A stretch of 64,000 nucleotides of DNA, from the NCBI RefSeq assembly GCF_007644105.1, contig NZ_VFAC01000018.1, positions 1-64,000 of the forward strand. Reading direction: 5' to 3'. Below the pieces are notes generated by a model. That model saw only the letters and a program-made list of their open reading frames with translations, had not been told where the DNA came from and did no database searches. The first letter of the stretch is position 1. Each line of letters begins with the position of its first letter. A program made the translations under genes and the position numbers. This document shows positions 1 through 10,166 of the stretch, one piece after another. Source of the stretch: Elioraea rosea. GTDB taxonomy: Bacteria > Pseudomonadota > Alphaproteobacteria > Acetobacterales > Acetobacteraceae.

Positions 1-1103
1 GGAGGCGCGGCGGCGCTCGCCGGCGGCGGCGCAGGCGGAGAGGGCGGCGGGGCCGGGAGAGGGGCGGGTGCTGCCTGCGGTGCAGGTGTGGGGCGCGCCA
101 CCACGACAGCCGGAGCCGGCGGCGGTTGCTGCGGCGGGGAGAGCGCCGCGATCCGCGTGCGCGCGAGGTCGGCGAACACGCCATCGGGGTAGCGGCGAAG
201 ATAGGCCTGCAGCTCATCCGGGCTGCGGCTGTCCTTCACGCTCTCCCAGAACAGCCGCTCCGTGGCGCCGTCGGGGCTCTGGCCGGAACGCGACACGCCT
301 TGCGCGATCGGCACCTGCTCTGGCGCGGGCGCGGCGGCGATGCGCTGCTGCGCCGGGCCGGGCCGGAAGAAGAACTCGCCCTCGAGCGAGGAGTTCTCCC
401 ACGGAACCTGGCCGCCGCCCGTCGCCTCGCGCACAGACTGCCGCACCCGCCCCAGCATCGGGCGAACCTCGAGCCCTGGCGTCTCGATGTGCTGCAGGAT
501 CGCCGCGGTGAAGGGGGAGTTCGCGCCGTACCCGTCCTGCGCCACCTGCCCAGGTGCGGTGGCGAAGGCGACGAGCGTGCCGACGGGGCCCCGCACCGGG
601 GCGAGCCCGGGCGCGGCGACGCCGCGCGTGCCGCCCGCCGTGAGCCGCTGCCGGAACGGATTGTCGCGGCAGGCATCGAGGAACACCAGGATCACCCGCG
701 CCCGTCCCTCGAGCTGCGTCATCACGGCATCGAAATCGACCGTCTCGAAGGGCAGGTCGCGGTCGCTCCTGATGCGTGCCGAGACGGGGATGAGGTGGTT
801 TCGCCCCGCCACCTCAACGGCATGGCCGGCGTAGTAGACGAGCGCCGCCTCGGCGCCCACCGCCGCCTCTCCGAAGCGGCGGATGGCTGCCTCCATCGTC
901 GTGCGGTCGGCGTCGAGGAGGAGGTCGGTCGCGAAGCCAAGACGGTTCAGCGCAGCGGCCATGCCGCGCGCGTCGGAGCCGGGGTTGGCGAGGGCGGGCG
1001 CCTCGACATAGGCGCCGTTGCCGATCACGAGCGCGACGCGCTGCGCGGAGGCGGGAAGTGCCGCGACAAGCGCGAGAACCAGGGCGAGGACGAAACGTCG
1101 CAT
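1..1103 (-). CDS. Caspase-family (peptidase C14-like) secreted protein, 3'-truncated by window edge
   Basis: The frame opens with an ATG at 1103 and stays open to base 1, so the C-terminus is missing. An N-terminal signal peptide (MRRFVLALVLALVAALPASA) is followed by the caspase p20 fold: RVALVIGNGAY, then the catalytic His in YYAGHAVEVAGRNHLIP, then the catalytic Cys in VFLDACRDNPFR. Past about residue 280 the protein becomes rich in Pro and Ala, a linker typical of bacterial caspase homologues with added C-terminal domains. The family cleaves after Arg/Lys; export to the periplasm is inferred from the signal peptide. The substrate is unknown. It ends the local minus-strand run, about 50 bp downstream of the GST gene. 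Confidence 0.85.
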   Translation of the reverse strand, partial: MRRFVLALVLALVAALPASAQRVALVIGNGAYVEAPALANPGSDARGMAAALNRLGFATDLLLDADRTTMEAAIRRFGEAAVGAEAALVYYAGHAVEVAGRNHLIPVSARIRSDRDLPFETVDFDAVMTQLEGRARVILVFLDACRDNPFRQRLTAGGTRGVAAPGLAPVRGPVGTLVAFATAPGQVAQDGYGANSPFTAAILQHIETPGLEVRPMLGRVRQSVREATGGGQVPWENSSLEGEFFFRPGPAQQRIAAAPAPEQVPIAQGVSRSGQSPDGATERLFWESVKDSRSPDELQAYLRRYPDGVFADLARTRIAALSPPQQPPPAPAVVVARPTPAPQAAPAPLPAPPPSPPAPPPASAAAP

Positions 1104-1152
1104 GGCGCATGATCGCGCCACGCCGCCGCGCGATGTCAACCGGGACGGCGCC

Positions 1153-1821
1153 TCAGAAGTCGAGATTGGCGTAGTGCGCGGGCGGCGTCATGCCGCCCAC
1201 GCGGTCAGCCAGGAGGGCGCGGAAGGAGGGGCGGGATTTCACCCGCGCGTACCATTCCTTCGCCGCCGGGTTGATCGACCAGTCGACATCGCCGAGGAAG
1301 TCGAGCGCCGAGAGATGCGCCGCCGCCGTCAGGTCAGCGAGGCTGAGCGTGTCGCCCGCGAGCCACTTCCTGTGCTCGGCGAGCCAGCCGAGATACGCCA
1401 GGTGATGGCGCAGGTTGACGAAGCCCGCGCGGATCGCCGCCGCCTCGGGCTCGCCGCGGCCGAGCAGCCGTCGCATCAGCTTCTCGAAGAGGAGGTTGTC
1501 GTCCACCTCGCGGGCGAACTTGCCGTCGAACCAGGCGACGAGGCGTCGGCACTCCACGCGTTCCGCGAGCGTCCGCCCGAGCAGCGGTGTGTTGGGATAG
1601 GCCTCGTCGAGATACTCGCAGATCGCGCCGCTGTCGGGGATGGCGAGCCCGCTGTCCTCGACAAGGACAGGCACCTGCGCGGCCGGGTTCATAGCCAGGA
1701 ATTCGGGGCGGCGCTCCCACACCTTCTCGAGCTTGAGCTCGAAGTCGAGCCCCTTCTCGGCGAGCGCGAGCCGCACCTTGCGCGAGTAGGGCGAGAGCGG
1801 AAGATGATACAGAAGCCGCAT
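1153..1821 (-). CDS. Glutathione S-transferase family protein
   Basis: A 222-residue protein with a thioredoxin-like N-terminal GST domain (MRLLYHLPLSPYSRKVRLAL, with the catalytic-position Ser in SPYSRKV) and an all-helical C-terminal domain. VPVLVEDSGLAIPDSGAICEYL is the glutathione-binding segment, with the cis-Pro of VPVL. Its length is normal for the family. An in-frame TTG 24 bp upstream could lengthen it, but ATG 1821 starts right at the conserved first strand and is preferred. It is probably cytosolic and conjugates or reduces small electrophiles with glutathione; the substrate cannot be told from sequence. Confidence 0.88.
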   Translation of the reverse strand: MRLLYHLPLSPYSRKVRLALAEKGLDFELKLEKVWERRPEFLAMNPAAQVPVLVEDSGLAIPDSGAICEYLDEAYPNTPLLGRTLAERVECRRLVAWFDGKFAREVDDNLLFEKLMRRLLGRGEPEAAAIRAGFVNLRHHLAYLGWLAEHRKWLAGDTLSLADLTAAAHLSALDFLGDVDWSINPAAKEWYARVKSRPSFRALLADRVGGMTPPAHYANLDF

Positions 1822-1883
1822 CGGAGCCGGGCTTATGGCACGCAACTTCCCCAGCCGCTACCCCGCCGCGCCGCGCCCTGTGC

Positions 1884-3782
1884 TCACGTCAGCGATGCCA
1901 TGACACGGCGGAGTTCCGCCGGCTCGAACGGCTTCTCCACGAGCCGCGCCGCCTCCGGCAAGGCGAGCGGGGCCGAGCCCATCACGTCGCCGCTCATCAG
2001 CACGACGCGGCCGGCAAGCCCCGGGCGGTGCGCGGCGATCCAGTGGAACACGGCGATCCCATCCTGCCCGGGCATGCGCACGTCGCTCAGCACCGCGTCG
2101 AAGCGCTCGGCGGCGAGGGTGGCGATGGCGGCGTTGCCGTCATGCGCCACGGCCGTCTCCCAGCCATCGGTGCGGAGGATGTCGCACACGACCTCGGCGA
2201 TGCCCGGCTCGTCGTCGACCACGAGCACGCGTCCGCGAAGACGGGCGGGCTGGGGCTGCGCTTCCGGCTCCGCCACCGCGAGGGGCGAGCCAGGAAGCCG
2301 AAGAACGAAACGCGCCCCGCCCTCGGGCGGACTCTCGAGCGCGATCCCGCCGCCATGGGCGATCGCGATGCTGCGGCAGACGGCAAGGCCGATCCCCGTC
2401 CCCTGCCCGACGGGCTTGGTCGTGAAGAAGGGCTCGAACACGCGCTCGGCGATCGCGGCCGCTACGCCGGGGCCATTGTCCGACACGGCAATGCGCACAT
2501 CCGCGCCCTCTGGGCAGACGGTCACGGCGATGCGCCTCGGCCCGTCGCGGCCGCGCAGAGCGGCCTGCGCGTTCGTCAGGAGGTTGGCGAGAACCTGGTG
2601 AAGCTGGTCCTGGTCCGCCGAGAGAGACGGCGTCGCTGGGTCGGCATCGAGCGTCACCTCGATCCCGTCGGACCGGAGCCCGTAGGCGAGCAGCTCGATC
2701 GCCGCGCGGGCGATCGCCTCGGCCGAGACCGGTTCGCGCCGGGGCGGCTTCTGCCGCGCCATGGCGAGGAAGGTGCGCACGATCCGGGCGCAGCGGTCCG
2801 CCGCATCCTGAACCTTGGCAGCGCGCGCGGCATGCGGGCTACCCTCCGTCGCCTCCGCAAGCATCGCCGCCTGGCCGATGACGATGGACAAAGGATTGTT
2901 GAGCTCGTGCGCGACGCCCGCGAGAAGGCTGCCCATCGCGCTCATCCTCTCTGCCTGGACGAGGGAGGCGCGCTGGCGCGCGAGCTCGGCCTCCGCCGCG
3001 CGCACCGATGTGAGGTCGCGCAGCGAGGCGACGAAGATACGCCCCGATGCGAGCCGCACCTCGCTCACCGCAAGCTCGCAGGGGAACTCCTCGCCGTTCG
3101 CACGCAGCGCCTCGATCTCGACGCGCCGGCCGAGGATGCGCGGCGCGCCGCCGGCGAGGTAGCGGGCGAAGCCGCTGGCATGGGCCTGCCTGTGCCGTTC
3201 CGGAACGATCACGTCGCCGAGCGGCTTGCCGATCATCGAAGCGCGGGCGATGCCGAAGGTCGCTTCGGCGGCGGGGTTCCACTCCCGCACCAGGCCCTCC
3301 TCGTCGATCGCGATCACGCAGTCGAGCGCGCCGTCGACGATGGCCGCGCGCAGCCGCTCGGTCGCATCCGCACGCCGCTCGGTCTCGACACGGTCGGTGA
3401 CGTCGAGGACGAAGATCCAGTAGCCCAGGATTCGCCCGCCGCGGGCGCGGGCGGGAACGTAGTGGCGCACGACATGGCGCGGGCCGTGCCGGCGGCTCGG
3501 CACCCTGCCCTCCCAGCGTGCGGGGCGGCCAGCGAGCGCTGCGGCGGCGAGGTGGCGCGACTGCCGCCAGAGCGCATCGCCGACCAGCTGCTGCTCGGTC
3601 CAGCCGCGATAGCCGCGTCGCGGCAGGCCGGCGAAGCCGGTGAGCGCACGGTTCGCGTAGACGACGCGGCGCGTGCGGTCCATCAGCGCAGCCCGCAGCG
3701 GCAGCGCATCGAGAAGACGCCGCGCCGCGCCGTCGAGCGGCAGAGGCGGCGCGGCGGGGTGCTCACTCCGCGTCGGGCACAA
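1884..3782 (-). CDS. PAS-PAS hybrid sensor histidine kinase with C-terminal receiver domain
   Basis: About 632 residues in the order PAS (about 25-135), PAS (about 145-260), HisKA with phospho-accepting His about 292 (VAHELNNPLS), HATPase (N-box LANLLTNAQAAL, G-box SDNGPGV, GTGIGLAVCR) and a receiver domain with DD near 523 and phospho-Asp about 567 (LSDVRMPG). I see no membrane segment, so it is likely a cytosolic PAS-based sensor. The only early start in frame is TTG 3782, which overlaps the end of the regulator gene by 20 bp. A later start such as the Met at about residue 34 is possible but would clip the first PAS domain. It is transcribed after and presumably works with the OmpR regulator. 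The extra receiver suggests a phosphorelay or feedback step. Confidence 0.9.
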   Translation of the reverse strand: MCPTRSEHPAAPPLPLDGAARRLLDALPLRAALMDRTRRVVYANRALTGFAGLPRRGYRGWTEQQLVGDALWRQSRHLAAAALAGRPARWEGRVPSRRHGPRHVVRHYVPARARGGRILGYWIFVLDVTDRVETERRADATERLRAAIVDGALDCVIAIDEEGLVREWNPAAEATFGIARASMIGKPLGDVIVPERHRQAHASGFARYLAGGAPRILGRRVEIEALRANGEEFPCELAVSEVRLASGRIFVASLRDLTSVRAAEAELARQRASLVQAERMSAMGSLLAGVAHELNNPLSIVIGQAAMLAEATEGSPHAARAAKVQDAADRCARIVRTFLAMARQKPPRREPVSAEAIARAAIELLAYGLRSDGIEVTLDADPATPSLSADQDQLHQVLANLLTNAQAALRGRDGPRRIAVTVCPEGADVRIAVSDNGPGVAAAIAERVFEPFFTTKPVGQGTGIGLAVCRSIAIAHGGGIALESPPEGGARFVLRLPGSPLAVAEPEAQPQPARLRGRVLVVDDEPGIAEVVCDILRTDGWETAVAHDGNAAIATLAAERFDAVLSDVRMPGQDGIAVFHWIAAHRPGLAGRVVLMSGDVMGSAPLALPEAARLVEKPFEPAELRRVMASLT

Positions 3783-4473
3783 GCATGTAGCCTTCGTTGC
3801 GCACGGTGCGGATCAGCCGCGGATCCGCCGCGTCGCGCTCGATCTTCCGCCGAAGCCGCGCAATTCGGAGGTCGAGCGAACGGTCCTCCGGCTCCCAGCG
3901 CCTTCCATGCGCGCGCTGCATGATCTCGTCGCGGCTGAGCGCCTTGCCAGCGGCGGCGGCAAGCACGGCGAGTACGTCGAGCTCCATCGGTGTCAGCGAC
4001 ACGGTGGCCCCCGCATCGTCGGCGAGGCGCCGCGCCTCGATGTCGAACACGAACCGGCCAAGGCGGAGCCGCGCAGGCGCCGGGCCCTTCGCAGGCGGCC
4101 GCGCCATCGTCCGGCGAAGCACGGTGGCGATGCGCGCGCGCAGCTCGCGCAGCTCGAACGGCTTGCCGAGATAGTCGTCCGCCCCGAGCTCTAGCCCGAC
4201 GATGCGGTCGATCGTGTCGGAATTGGCCGTGAGCATCAGCACGGCGCCAAGCTCCTCCTCGCGCAACCAGCGCGCGAGGGACAGGCCGTTCTCCCCGGGC
4301 ATGTTGATGTCGAGCACGGTCAGGTCAGGGCGGAAGCGGGGAGCCAACGCGCGCAGGGCCGCGCCGTCCGCGGCGCAGGCAACGGTGAAGCCCGACTGCC
4401 CGAGATACTCCTCGAGCATCTCGCGCAGGCCAGGCTCATCGTCGCAGACGATCAGGCGCGCCCCCTCACCCAT
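3763..4473 (-). CDS. OmpR/PhoB-family response regulator
   Basis: A 236-residue regulator with a receiver domain (acidic DDE near 11-13, phospho-Asp 55 in TVLDINMPG, Lys 104 in YLGKPFE) and a winged-helix DNA-binding domain from about 130 (RLGRFVFDIEARRL, SLTPMELDVLAVL, DLRIARLRRKIE, IRTVRNEGYML). The frame is open far upstream, but homology begins at ATG 4473, so I start there. It is the first gene of a two-gene unit with the hybrid kinase, whose start overlaps its 3' end. It would bind DNA as a phosphorylated dimer; the regulon is unknown, and the divergent ggt gene 180 bp away is a possible target by position only. Confidence 0.92.
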   Translation of the reverse strand: MGEGARLIVCDDEPGLREMLEEYLGQSGFTVACAADGAALRALAPRFRPDLTVLDINMPGENGLSLARWLREEELGAVLMLTANSDTIDRIVGLELGADDYLGKPFELRELRARIATVLRRTMARPPAKGPAPARLRLGRFVFDIEARRLADDAGATVSLTPMELDVLAVLAAAAGKALSRDEIMQRAHGRRWEPEDRSLDLRIARLRRKIERDAADPRLIRTVRNEGYMLVPDAE

Positions 4474-4653
4474 GGCGGAAGCTCTAGCGTGGGAACCCTG
4501 GGTTTTCAAATCGGACCTCGCCGGAAACGGTGCGGAAGCGCCGCAGGATGGGCACGCCGCATGACAGGCGCATGTCGCGCCATGCCCAGGCAGGTATCGA
4601 ACGTATCGCCGGCAGGCTTGGCATGAGGCCGCCCCGGGGCGCAGCATCGCCCG

Positions 4654-6339
4654 ATGCGCCTTCTGCTCGTCCTGCTCCTCCTCGTCTTGCCCGCCGCAGC
4701 GCGGGAGCCTGCGACAGCGACCCGCCAGATGGTCGCCGCCGCACATCCGCTCGCGGCGGAGGCCGGGCTCGCCGTGCTCCGCCGTGGCGGCGGGGCGATC
4801 GACGCCGCGGTGGCGGTACAGGCGGTGCTCGGCCTCGTCGAGCCGCAATCCTCGGGCATCGGCGGCGGCGCGTTCATCCTTCACTGGTCCGAACGCGCGC
4901 GCGAGGTCTCGGCCTGGGACGGCCGCGAGACCGCACCAGCCTCTGCAACCGGCGAGCTGTTCCTGCGCGCGGATGGCACGCCGATGGGCTTCCACGAGGC
5001 TGCCGTGGGCGGCCGCGCTGTCGGCGTTCCCGGCGCCGTCGCGGTGCTCGACGAGGTGCATCGCGCGCACGGGATGCTGCCCTGGGAGGAGCTGTTCGGC
5101 GACGCGATCGCGCTCGCCCGCGACGGCTTCGCCGTCTCGCCACGGCTCGCAGCAGCGATCGCCGCGGATCGTGAGCGCCTGTCGCGCGACCCCCCCGCGC
5201 GCGCCTATTTCTTCCTCCCCGACGGGTCGCCGCTTCCCGCCGGGCATGTCGTGCGGAACGAGGCCTATGCCAGGACGCTCGGGGCCATCGCGCGCGACCG
5301 TTCGGACGCTCTGGCGCGCGGGCCGATCGCCGAGGCGATTGTCGCAGCCGTGCGCGGCGCGGCGTGGAACCCAGGCGGCATGGCGGCGGAGGACCTCGCC
5401 GGCTATCGCGCGCTCCGGCGCGACCCCGTCTGCACCGTCTATCGCGTCTGGCGCATCTGCGGCATGGGGCCGCCCTCCTCCGGCGGAGTCGCGGTCGGGC
5501 AGATCCTCGGGCTGCTCGGCCATTTCGATCTCGCCTCGCTCGACCCGCGCGGGGAAGAGGCGGGGCACCTGCTCGCCGAGGCCTCGCGGCTGGCCTTCGC
5601 AGACCGCAACCTCTACCTCGCCGACAGCGACGTCGTTCGCGTTCCCGTACGCGGGCTTCTCGATCCCGGCTACCTCACCGTGCGCGCGCAGGGGATCGAC
5701 CGTGACCGGGCGACGATGGCGCCTCGCGCAGGCAACCCGCCCTGGCGCGAGGGGGCAGGCCGCGCGCCGGATGCGCAGGTTTCCGAGCACGGCACGAGCC
5801 ACGTGTCCATCGTCGATGCCGCGGGCAACGCCGTCTCGATGACGACGACGGTGGAGGACGCGTTCGGTGCGCGGGTGATGGCGGCGGGGTTCCTGCTGAA
5901 CAACCAGCTCACCGATTTCTCGTTCCGTCCGGAGATCGGCGGCCGCGCCGTGGCAAACCGCGTCGAGCCGGGCAAGCGTCCGCGCAGCTCGATGTCGCCG
6001 AGCCTCGTGTTCGACGAGGCGGGTGCGCTCGTCGCCGTCGTCGGCTCGCCCGGCGGGGCGCGGATCATCTCCTATGTCGCGCAGGCGCTCGTCGCGCTGC
6101 TCGACTGGCGGCTCGACCCGCAGGCGGCGATCGACCTCGGCCATGTCGGAACGGTCGGCGGCGCGACCGAGCTCGAGGCCGGAACGCATGCGGAAGCGCT
6201 TCGCGCCGCGCTCGAGGCGCGCGGCCACACGGTGGCGGTGCGCGAGATGACGAGCGGGCTGCAGGCGATCCTGCGCGGCGGCGGCGGGTGGCTCGGCGGG
6301 GCCGACAGGCGCCGCGAGGGTGTCGCGCTCGGCGACTGA
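4654..6339 (+). CDS. ggt: Gamma-glutamyltransferase (glutathione hydrolase) precursor
   Basis: A 561-residue Ntn hydrolase with a signal peptide (MRLLLVLLLLVLPAAA), so the enzyme is periplasmic. The large-subunit signature LVEPQSSGIGGGAF is at about 62-74. The autoprocessing site and nucleophile is Thr 381 in EHGTSHVSIVD, and the small subunit carries SMSPSLVF and the oxyanion-region GSPGGARI. It cleaves the gamma-glutamyl bond of glutathione and related amides, feeding Glu and Cys-Gly to peptide uptake. It stops 2 bp before the convergent tetR-like gene. The family assignment is firm; a role in glutathione salvage is known for the family. Confidence 0.95.
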   Translation: MRLLLVLLLLVLPAAAREPATATRQMVAAAHPLAAEAGLAVLRRGGGAIDAAVAVQAVLGLVEPQSSGIGGGAFILHWSERAREVSAWDGRETAPASATGELFLRADGTPMGFHEAAVGGRAVGVPGAVAVLDEVHRAHGMLPWEELFGDAIALARDGFAVSPRLAAAIAADRERLSRDPPARAYFFLPDGSPLPAGHVVRNEAYARTLGAIARDRSDALARGPIAEAIVAAVRGAAWNPGGMAAEDLAGYRALRRDPVCTVYRVWRICGMGPPSSGGVAVGQILGLLGHFDLASLDPRGEEAGHLLAEASRLAFADRNLYLADSDVVRVPVRGLLDPGYLTVRAQGIDRDRATMAPRAGNPPWREGAGRAPDAQVSEHGTSHVSIVDAAGNAVSMTTTVEDAFGARVMAAGFLLNNQLTDFSFRPEIGGRAVANRVEPGKRPRSSMSPSLVFDEAGALVAVVGSPGGARIISYVAQALVALLDWRLDPQAAIDLGHVGTVGGATELEAGTHAEALRAALEARGHTVAVREMTSGLQAILRGGGGWLGGADRRREGVALGD

Positions 6340-6341
6340 GC

Positions 6342-6998
6342 TCAGCGCACGAGCGCGCCGCGCAGGAATACGGACACGGCGGCCTGGGACAGCCGGGCGA
6401 TCTCGCTCTCGTCCGGCAAGGCGCGCAGGCCGAGCAGCGCCTGGATGTGCGTCGCGCCGAAGCTCATGCCGAACAGCATGTTCGCCGCCTCGCGCGCATC
6501 GGCGATCCTCAGCCGGCCGGCGCGGATCTCTCCCGCGAGCCGGCGTTCGAGCGCGCTCGCCCCGCGGCCGAAGGTCGCGCGATGGAACGCCTCGGCGAGC
6601 TCGGGCGAGCGCGGCACTTCCGAGATCACAAGGCGGAACAGCGCGTGCTGGCGAAGCGCGAGGAGATGCCGGCCCGCTGCCTCGACGATGCCGACAAGGG
6701 CGCGGGCAAGATCGGGCTCGCGCTCGAGCTCGGTGTCGAAGGAGAGCGGTGCGAGCATGGCCTCGATCGTCGCCTCGAACAGCGCTGCCTTCGACGGGTA
6801 GTGCTGGTAGAGCGTGCGCTTCGACATGCCCGCGCAGCGCGCGACGTCATCCATGCTCGCGGCGAGATAGCCGTCGCGGAGGAACACCGTCTCGGCGGCC
6901 TCGGTCAGCAGGCGGCAGCGTTCCGCCTCCGGCATGGGCTGACGGCCGGGCCTGCGGCAGGCCTCCGTGCTCCGCTCCGCGGTTGCGGTCTCGGTCAT
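6342..6998 (-). CDS. TetR/AcrR-family transcriptional regulator
   Basis: A 218-residue regulator. The N-terminal helix-turn-helix reads ETVFLRDGYLAASMDDVARC then AGMSKRTLYQHYPSKAALFE, the standard TetR pattern. The C-terminal helical domain would bind a drug-like ligand. ATG 6998 is used because the longer frame begins with a low-complexity Arg-rich stretch. It lies 10 bp downstream of the RND pump gene on the same strand, so it is co-transcribed with the pump it probably represses. A TetR gene at the distal end of the operon, instead of divergent from it, implies autogenous control through the operon promoter. Confidence 0.9.
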   Translation of the reverse strand: MTETATAERSTEACRRPGRQPMPEAERCRLLTEAAETVFLRDGYLAASMDDVARCAGMSKRTLYQHYPSKAALFEATIEAMLAPLSFDTELEREPDLARALVGIVEAAGRHLLALRQHALFRLVISEVPRSPELAEAFHRATFGRGASALERRLAGEIRAGRLRIADAREAANMLFGMSFGATHIQALLGLRALPDESEIARLSQAAVSVFLRGALVR

Positions 6999-7008
6999 CC
7001 TTCCGCCC

Positions 7009-10000
7009 CTACTCGCCCGCCGCCGGCACGGGCGGGGCGGCATCGCCCGCCCTCGCCTCTCCCGCGCGCCTCGTGCCGAACAGCTTCAGCACGAGAAGGA
7101 AGAAGACCGGAACGAACAGCACCGCGAGAACCGTACCGGTGACGACACCGCCGATGACGCCCGTGCCGATCGCGTTCTGCGCACCCGAGCCCGCGCCCGT
7201 CGCGATCGCGAGAGGCACGACGCCGAGGCTGAAGGCGAGCGAGGTCATGATGATCGGCCGAAGCCTCTGACGCGCCGCCTCGAGCACGGCCTCGACGAGC
7301 GACAGTCCGCGGTCGTATCCCTCGCGGGCGAACTCGACGATCAGGATCGCGTTTTTCGACGAGAGCCCGATGGTGGTCAGCAGCCCGACCTGGAAGTAGA
7401 CGTCGTTCGACATGCCGCGCAGCAGGCTTGCGAGCACCGCGCCGAGGATGCCGAGCGGCACGACCAGCATCACCGCCGTGGGGATCGACCAGCTCTCGTA
7501 GAGCGCGGCGAGGCATAGGAACACCACGAGAAGCGACAGGGCGTAGAGCGCAGGCGCCTGGCCGGAGGACTGGCGCTCCTCGTAGGAGATGCCGCTCCAC
7601 TCGAAGCCGAAGCCTGGCGGCAACTGGGCCGCGAGGCGCTCCATCTCCGCCATCGCCTGGCCTGTCGTGAAGCCGGGCGCGGGGTTGCCCTGGATCTCGC
7701 GCGAGGCGATGCCGTTGAACCGCTCGAGCCGCGGCGAGCCGTAGACCCATTCCGCTCGGCCGAAGGCGGTGAACGGCACCATCTGCCCCGAGGCGTTGCG
7801 CACGAACCAGCGGTCGAGGTCTCCCGGCAGCATGCGCGACGGCGCGTCGCCCTGCATGTAGACACGCTTGATCCGCCCACGATCCATGAAGTCGTTCACG
7901 TAGGTCGCGCCCCAGGCGGTCGACAGCGTCTGGTTCACGTCCGACACGGAGAGCCCGAGAGCGCTCGCGCGCTCCCAGTCCACCACCAGGCGGAACTGCG
8001 CCTCGTCGTTCAGCCCGTTCGGGCGGACGCCGGCGAGCACCTGGCTCTGCCCGGCCAGGCCGAGAAGCTGGTTGCGTGCGGCCATCAGCGCCTCGTGGCT
8101 GAGGCCGGCCCGGTCGAGAAGCTGGAAGGTGAAGCCCGTGGCGTTGCCGAGCTCGCTGATCGCTGGCGGGGCGAAGGCGACGACGATCGCATCCTTGTAG
8201 GACGCGAACCGCGCGGTGATGCGCTGGGTGAGCGCGTGCACCGAGTTCTCCGGACCCGGCCTGTCCTTCCAGTCGTTCAGGCTGATGAAGGCGAGGCCTG
8301 CGTTCTGGCCGCGGCCGCTGAAGCTGAAGCCGTTGATGGTGAAGGCCGAGCGCACCACCGTGCCCTCCTCCTCGCGGAGGTAGCGGCTGAGCTCATCCAG
8401 CGCGCGCTGCGTCCGGTCGGAGGTCGCGCCCGGCGGGGCGATCACCTGGACGAAGGCGGTGCCCTGGTCCTCATTCGGCAGGAAGCCGCCGGGAAGCCGC
8501 AGGAAGGCGAGGCCGAGTGCTGCGAGCAGCGCGACATAGATCGCCATGAGCCGTGCGGGTCTGCGCACGCTCCAGCCCACGCTGCCGACATAGCCGCGCG
8601 TCAGCCGCTCGAAGCCGCGGTTGAACCAGCCGAAGATGCCACGCTTGCCCTGCCCGGGCTTGTGCGGGCGCAGGAGCGTCACGCAGAGCACCGGCGTGAA
8701 GAAGATCGCCACCAGAACCGAGAAGGTCATGGCGGTTGCGATGGTGATCGAGAACTGGCGGTAGATGACGCCCGTCGAGCCGCCGAAGAACGCCATCGGC
8801 AGGAACACCGCAGACAGGACGAGGCCGATGCCGATCAGCGCACCGGTGATCTGGTCCATCGACTTCCGCGTCGCCTCGAGCGGAGAGAGATGCTCCTCCG
8901 CCATCACGCGCTCGACATTCTCGACGACGACGATCGCGTCGTCGACGAGCAGGCCGATCGCGAGCACGAGGCCGAACATGGTGAGCGTGTTGATGGTGAA
9001 GCCCGCGGCGGCGAGCACGGCGAAGGTTGCGAGCAGGACGACGGGAATCGCAAGCGTCGGGATCAGCGTGGCACGCCAGTTCTGCAGGAACAGGAACATC
9101 ACCAGGAAGACGAGCACCACCGCCTCGACCAGCGTGTAGAACACGCTGGTGATCGAGAGCCGCACGAAGGGCGTGGTGTCGTAGGGGTAGACGACCTCGA
9201 CGCCGGCGGGGAAGTTCGGGCGGAGCCGCTCGATCGTCTCGCGAACGTTCGCGGCCGTCTCCAGCGCGTTCGCGCCGCTCGCGAGCCGGATGCCGATGCC
9301 CGAGGCGGGCTGGCCGTTGAACAGCGAACGGATCGCGTAGTTCTCCGCGCCGATCTCGACGCGCGCGACGTCGCGCAGCCGAACCTGCGCGCCGTCCTGC
9401 CGTACGCGGAGAAGGATCGAGCCGAACTCCTCCGGCGTGCGGAGATAGGAGGGGCCGATGATCGTTGCATTGAGCTGCTGGCCCGGAACGGCGGGAAGCG
9501 CGCCCATCTCGCCGCTCGAGACCTGGACGTTCTGCGCACGGATGGCAGTCGCCACGTCGCCCGGCGTCAGCCCGTAGTTCACGAGCTTCGCCGGGTCGAG
9601 CCAGATGCGCATCGCATACTGCGCGCCGAAGACCTGGTAGTCGCCAACGCCAGGGGTGCGGCTGATCGGGTCCTGCACGGCGGTGGCGACGAAGTCGGCG
9701 ATGTCGAAGTTCGAGAGCCGCCCGTCCGTCGAGACGAAGCCGACGACGAGGAGGAAGGTGCCGGCAGACTTGGCAACGCGGATGCCCTGCTGCTGCACGG
9801 TCAGCGGCAGGCGCGGCACGGCGAGCTGCACCTTGTTCTGCACCTGCACCTGCGCCGTGTCCGGGTTCGTGCCCTGCGCGAAGGTGAGCTGGATCTGCGC
9901 CGTGCCGTCCTTCGAGGTGTTCGAGGTGAAGTAGAGCAGGTTGTCGATGCCGGAGAGCTGCTGCTCGATCACCTGCACGACCGTGCTCTGCACCGTCTCT

Positions 10001-10161
10001 GCCGAGGCGCCGGGGTAGGTGACGGTGATCTGGATCGCTGGCGGCGCGATGGCGGGATATTGCGCGACGGGAAGCCCGCGCAGTGCGAGCGCGCCGGCGA
10101 GCATCAGGCCGATCGCGATCACCCAGGCGAAGACCGGCCTGTCGATGAAGAAGCGTGCCAC
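7009..10161 (-). CDS. RND multidrug efflux pump, inner-membrane permease (AcrB/HAE1 type)
   Basis: A 1050-residue protein, the normal length of AcrB-type pumps. It starts [20 protein letters not shown] and has twelve predicted membrane helices and two large periplasmic loops. The proton-relay Asp pair is in helix 4 ([14 protein letters not shown]). Pore-domain landmarks [10 protein letters not shown] and GVGDYQVFG and the second-half motif [12 protein letters not shown] are present. It should form a homotrimer that exports hydrophobic compounds from membrane and periplasm with the adaptor encoded 5 bp upstream. No outer-membrane channel gene is present, so a TolC-like partner must be encoded elsewhere. 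Confidence 0.95.
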   Translation of the reverse strand: MARFFIDRPVFAWVIAIGLMLAGALALRGLPVAQYPAIAPPAIQITVTYPGASAETVQSTVVQVIEQQLSGIDNLLYFTSNTSKDGTAQIQLTFAQGTNPDTAQVQVQNKVQLAVPRLPLTVQQQGIRVAKSAGTFLLVVGFVSTDGRLSNFDIADFVATAVQDPISRTPGVGDYQVFGAQYAMRIWLDPAKLVNYGLTPGDVATAIRAQNVQVSSGEMGALPAVPGQQLNATIIGPSYLRTPEEFGSILLRVRQDGAQVRLRDVARVEIGAENYAIRSLFNGQPASGIGIRLASGANALETAANVRETIERLRPNFPAGVEVVYPYDTTPFVRLSITSVFYTLVEAVVLVFLVMFLFLQNWRATLIPTLAIPVVLLATFAVLAAAGFTINTLTMFGLVLAIGLLVDDAIVVVENVERVMAEEHLSPLEATRKSMDQITGALIGIGLVLSAVFLPMAFFGGSTGVIYRQFSITIATAMTFSVLVAIFFTPVLCVTLLRPHKPGQGKRGIFGWFNRGFERLTRGYVGSVGWSVRRPARLMAIYVALLAALGLAFLRLPGGFLPNEDQGTAFVQVIAPPGATSDRTQRALDELSRYLREEEGTVVRSAFTINGFSFSGRGQNAGLAFISLNDWKDRPGPENSVHALTQRITARFASYKDAIVVAFAPPAISELGNATGFTFQLLDRAGLSHEALMAARNQLLGLAGQSQVLAGVRPNGLNDEAQFRLVVDWERASALGLSVSDVNQTLSTAWGATYVNDFMDRGRIKRVYMQGDAPSRMLPGDLDRWFVRNASGQMVPFTAFGRAEWVYGSPRLERFNGIASREIQGNPAPGFTTGQAMAEMERLAAQLPPGFGFEWSGISYEERQSSGQAPALYALSLLVVFLCLAALYESWSIPTAVMLVVPLGILGAVLASLLRGMSNDVYFQVGLLTTIGLSSKNAILIVEFAREGYDRGLSLVEAVLEAARQRLRPIIMTSLAFSLGVVPLAIATGAGSGAQNAIGTGVIGGVVTGTVLAVLFVPVFFLLVLKLFGTRRAGEARAGDAAPPVPAAGE

Positions 10162-10166
10162 CGTCG

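Noticed and set aside
126-1112. Long plus-strand open frame opposite the caspase-like gene
   Set aside because: It is the shadow of the minus-strand gene in GC-rich DNA: Arg/Ala-rich, no domain, and the minus frame has clear catalytic motifs.
2028-3923. 631-codon plus-strand open frame opposite the hybrid kinase
   Set aside because: Antisense shadow produced by GC3 bias; the minus strand encodes complete PAS, kinase and receiver domains.
4474-6228. N-terminal extension of the OmpR regulator to over 800 residues
   Set aside because: The extension is antisense to ggt and has no homology; the regulator starts at ATG 4473.
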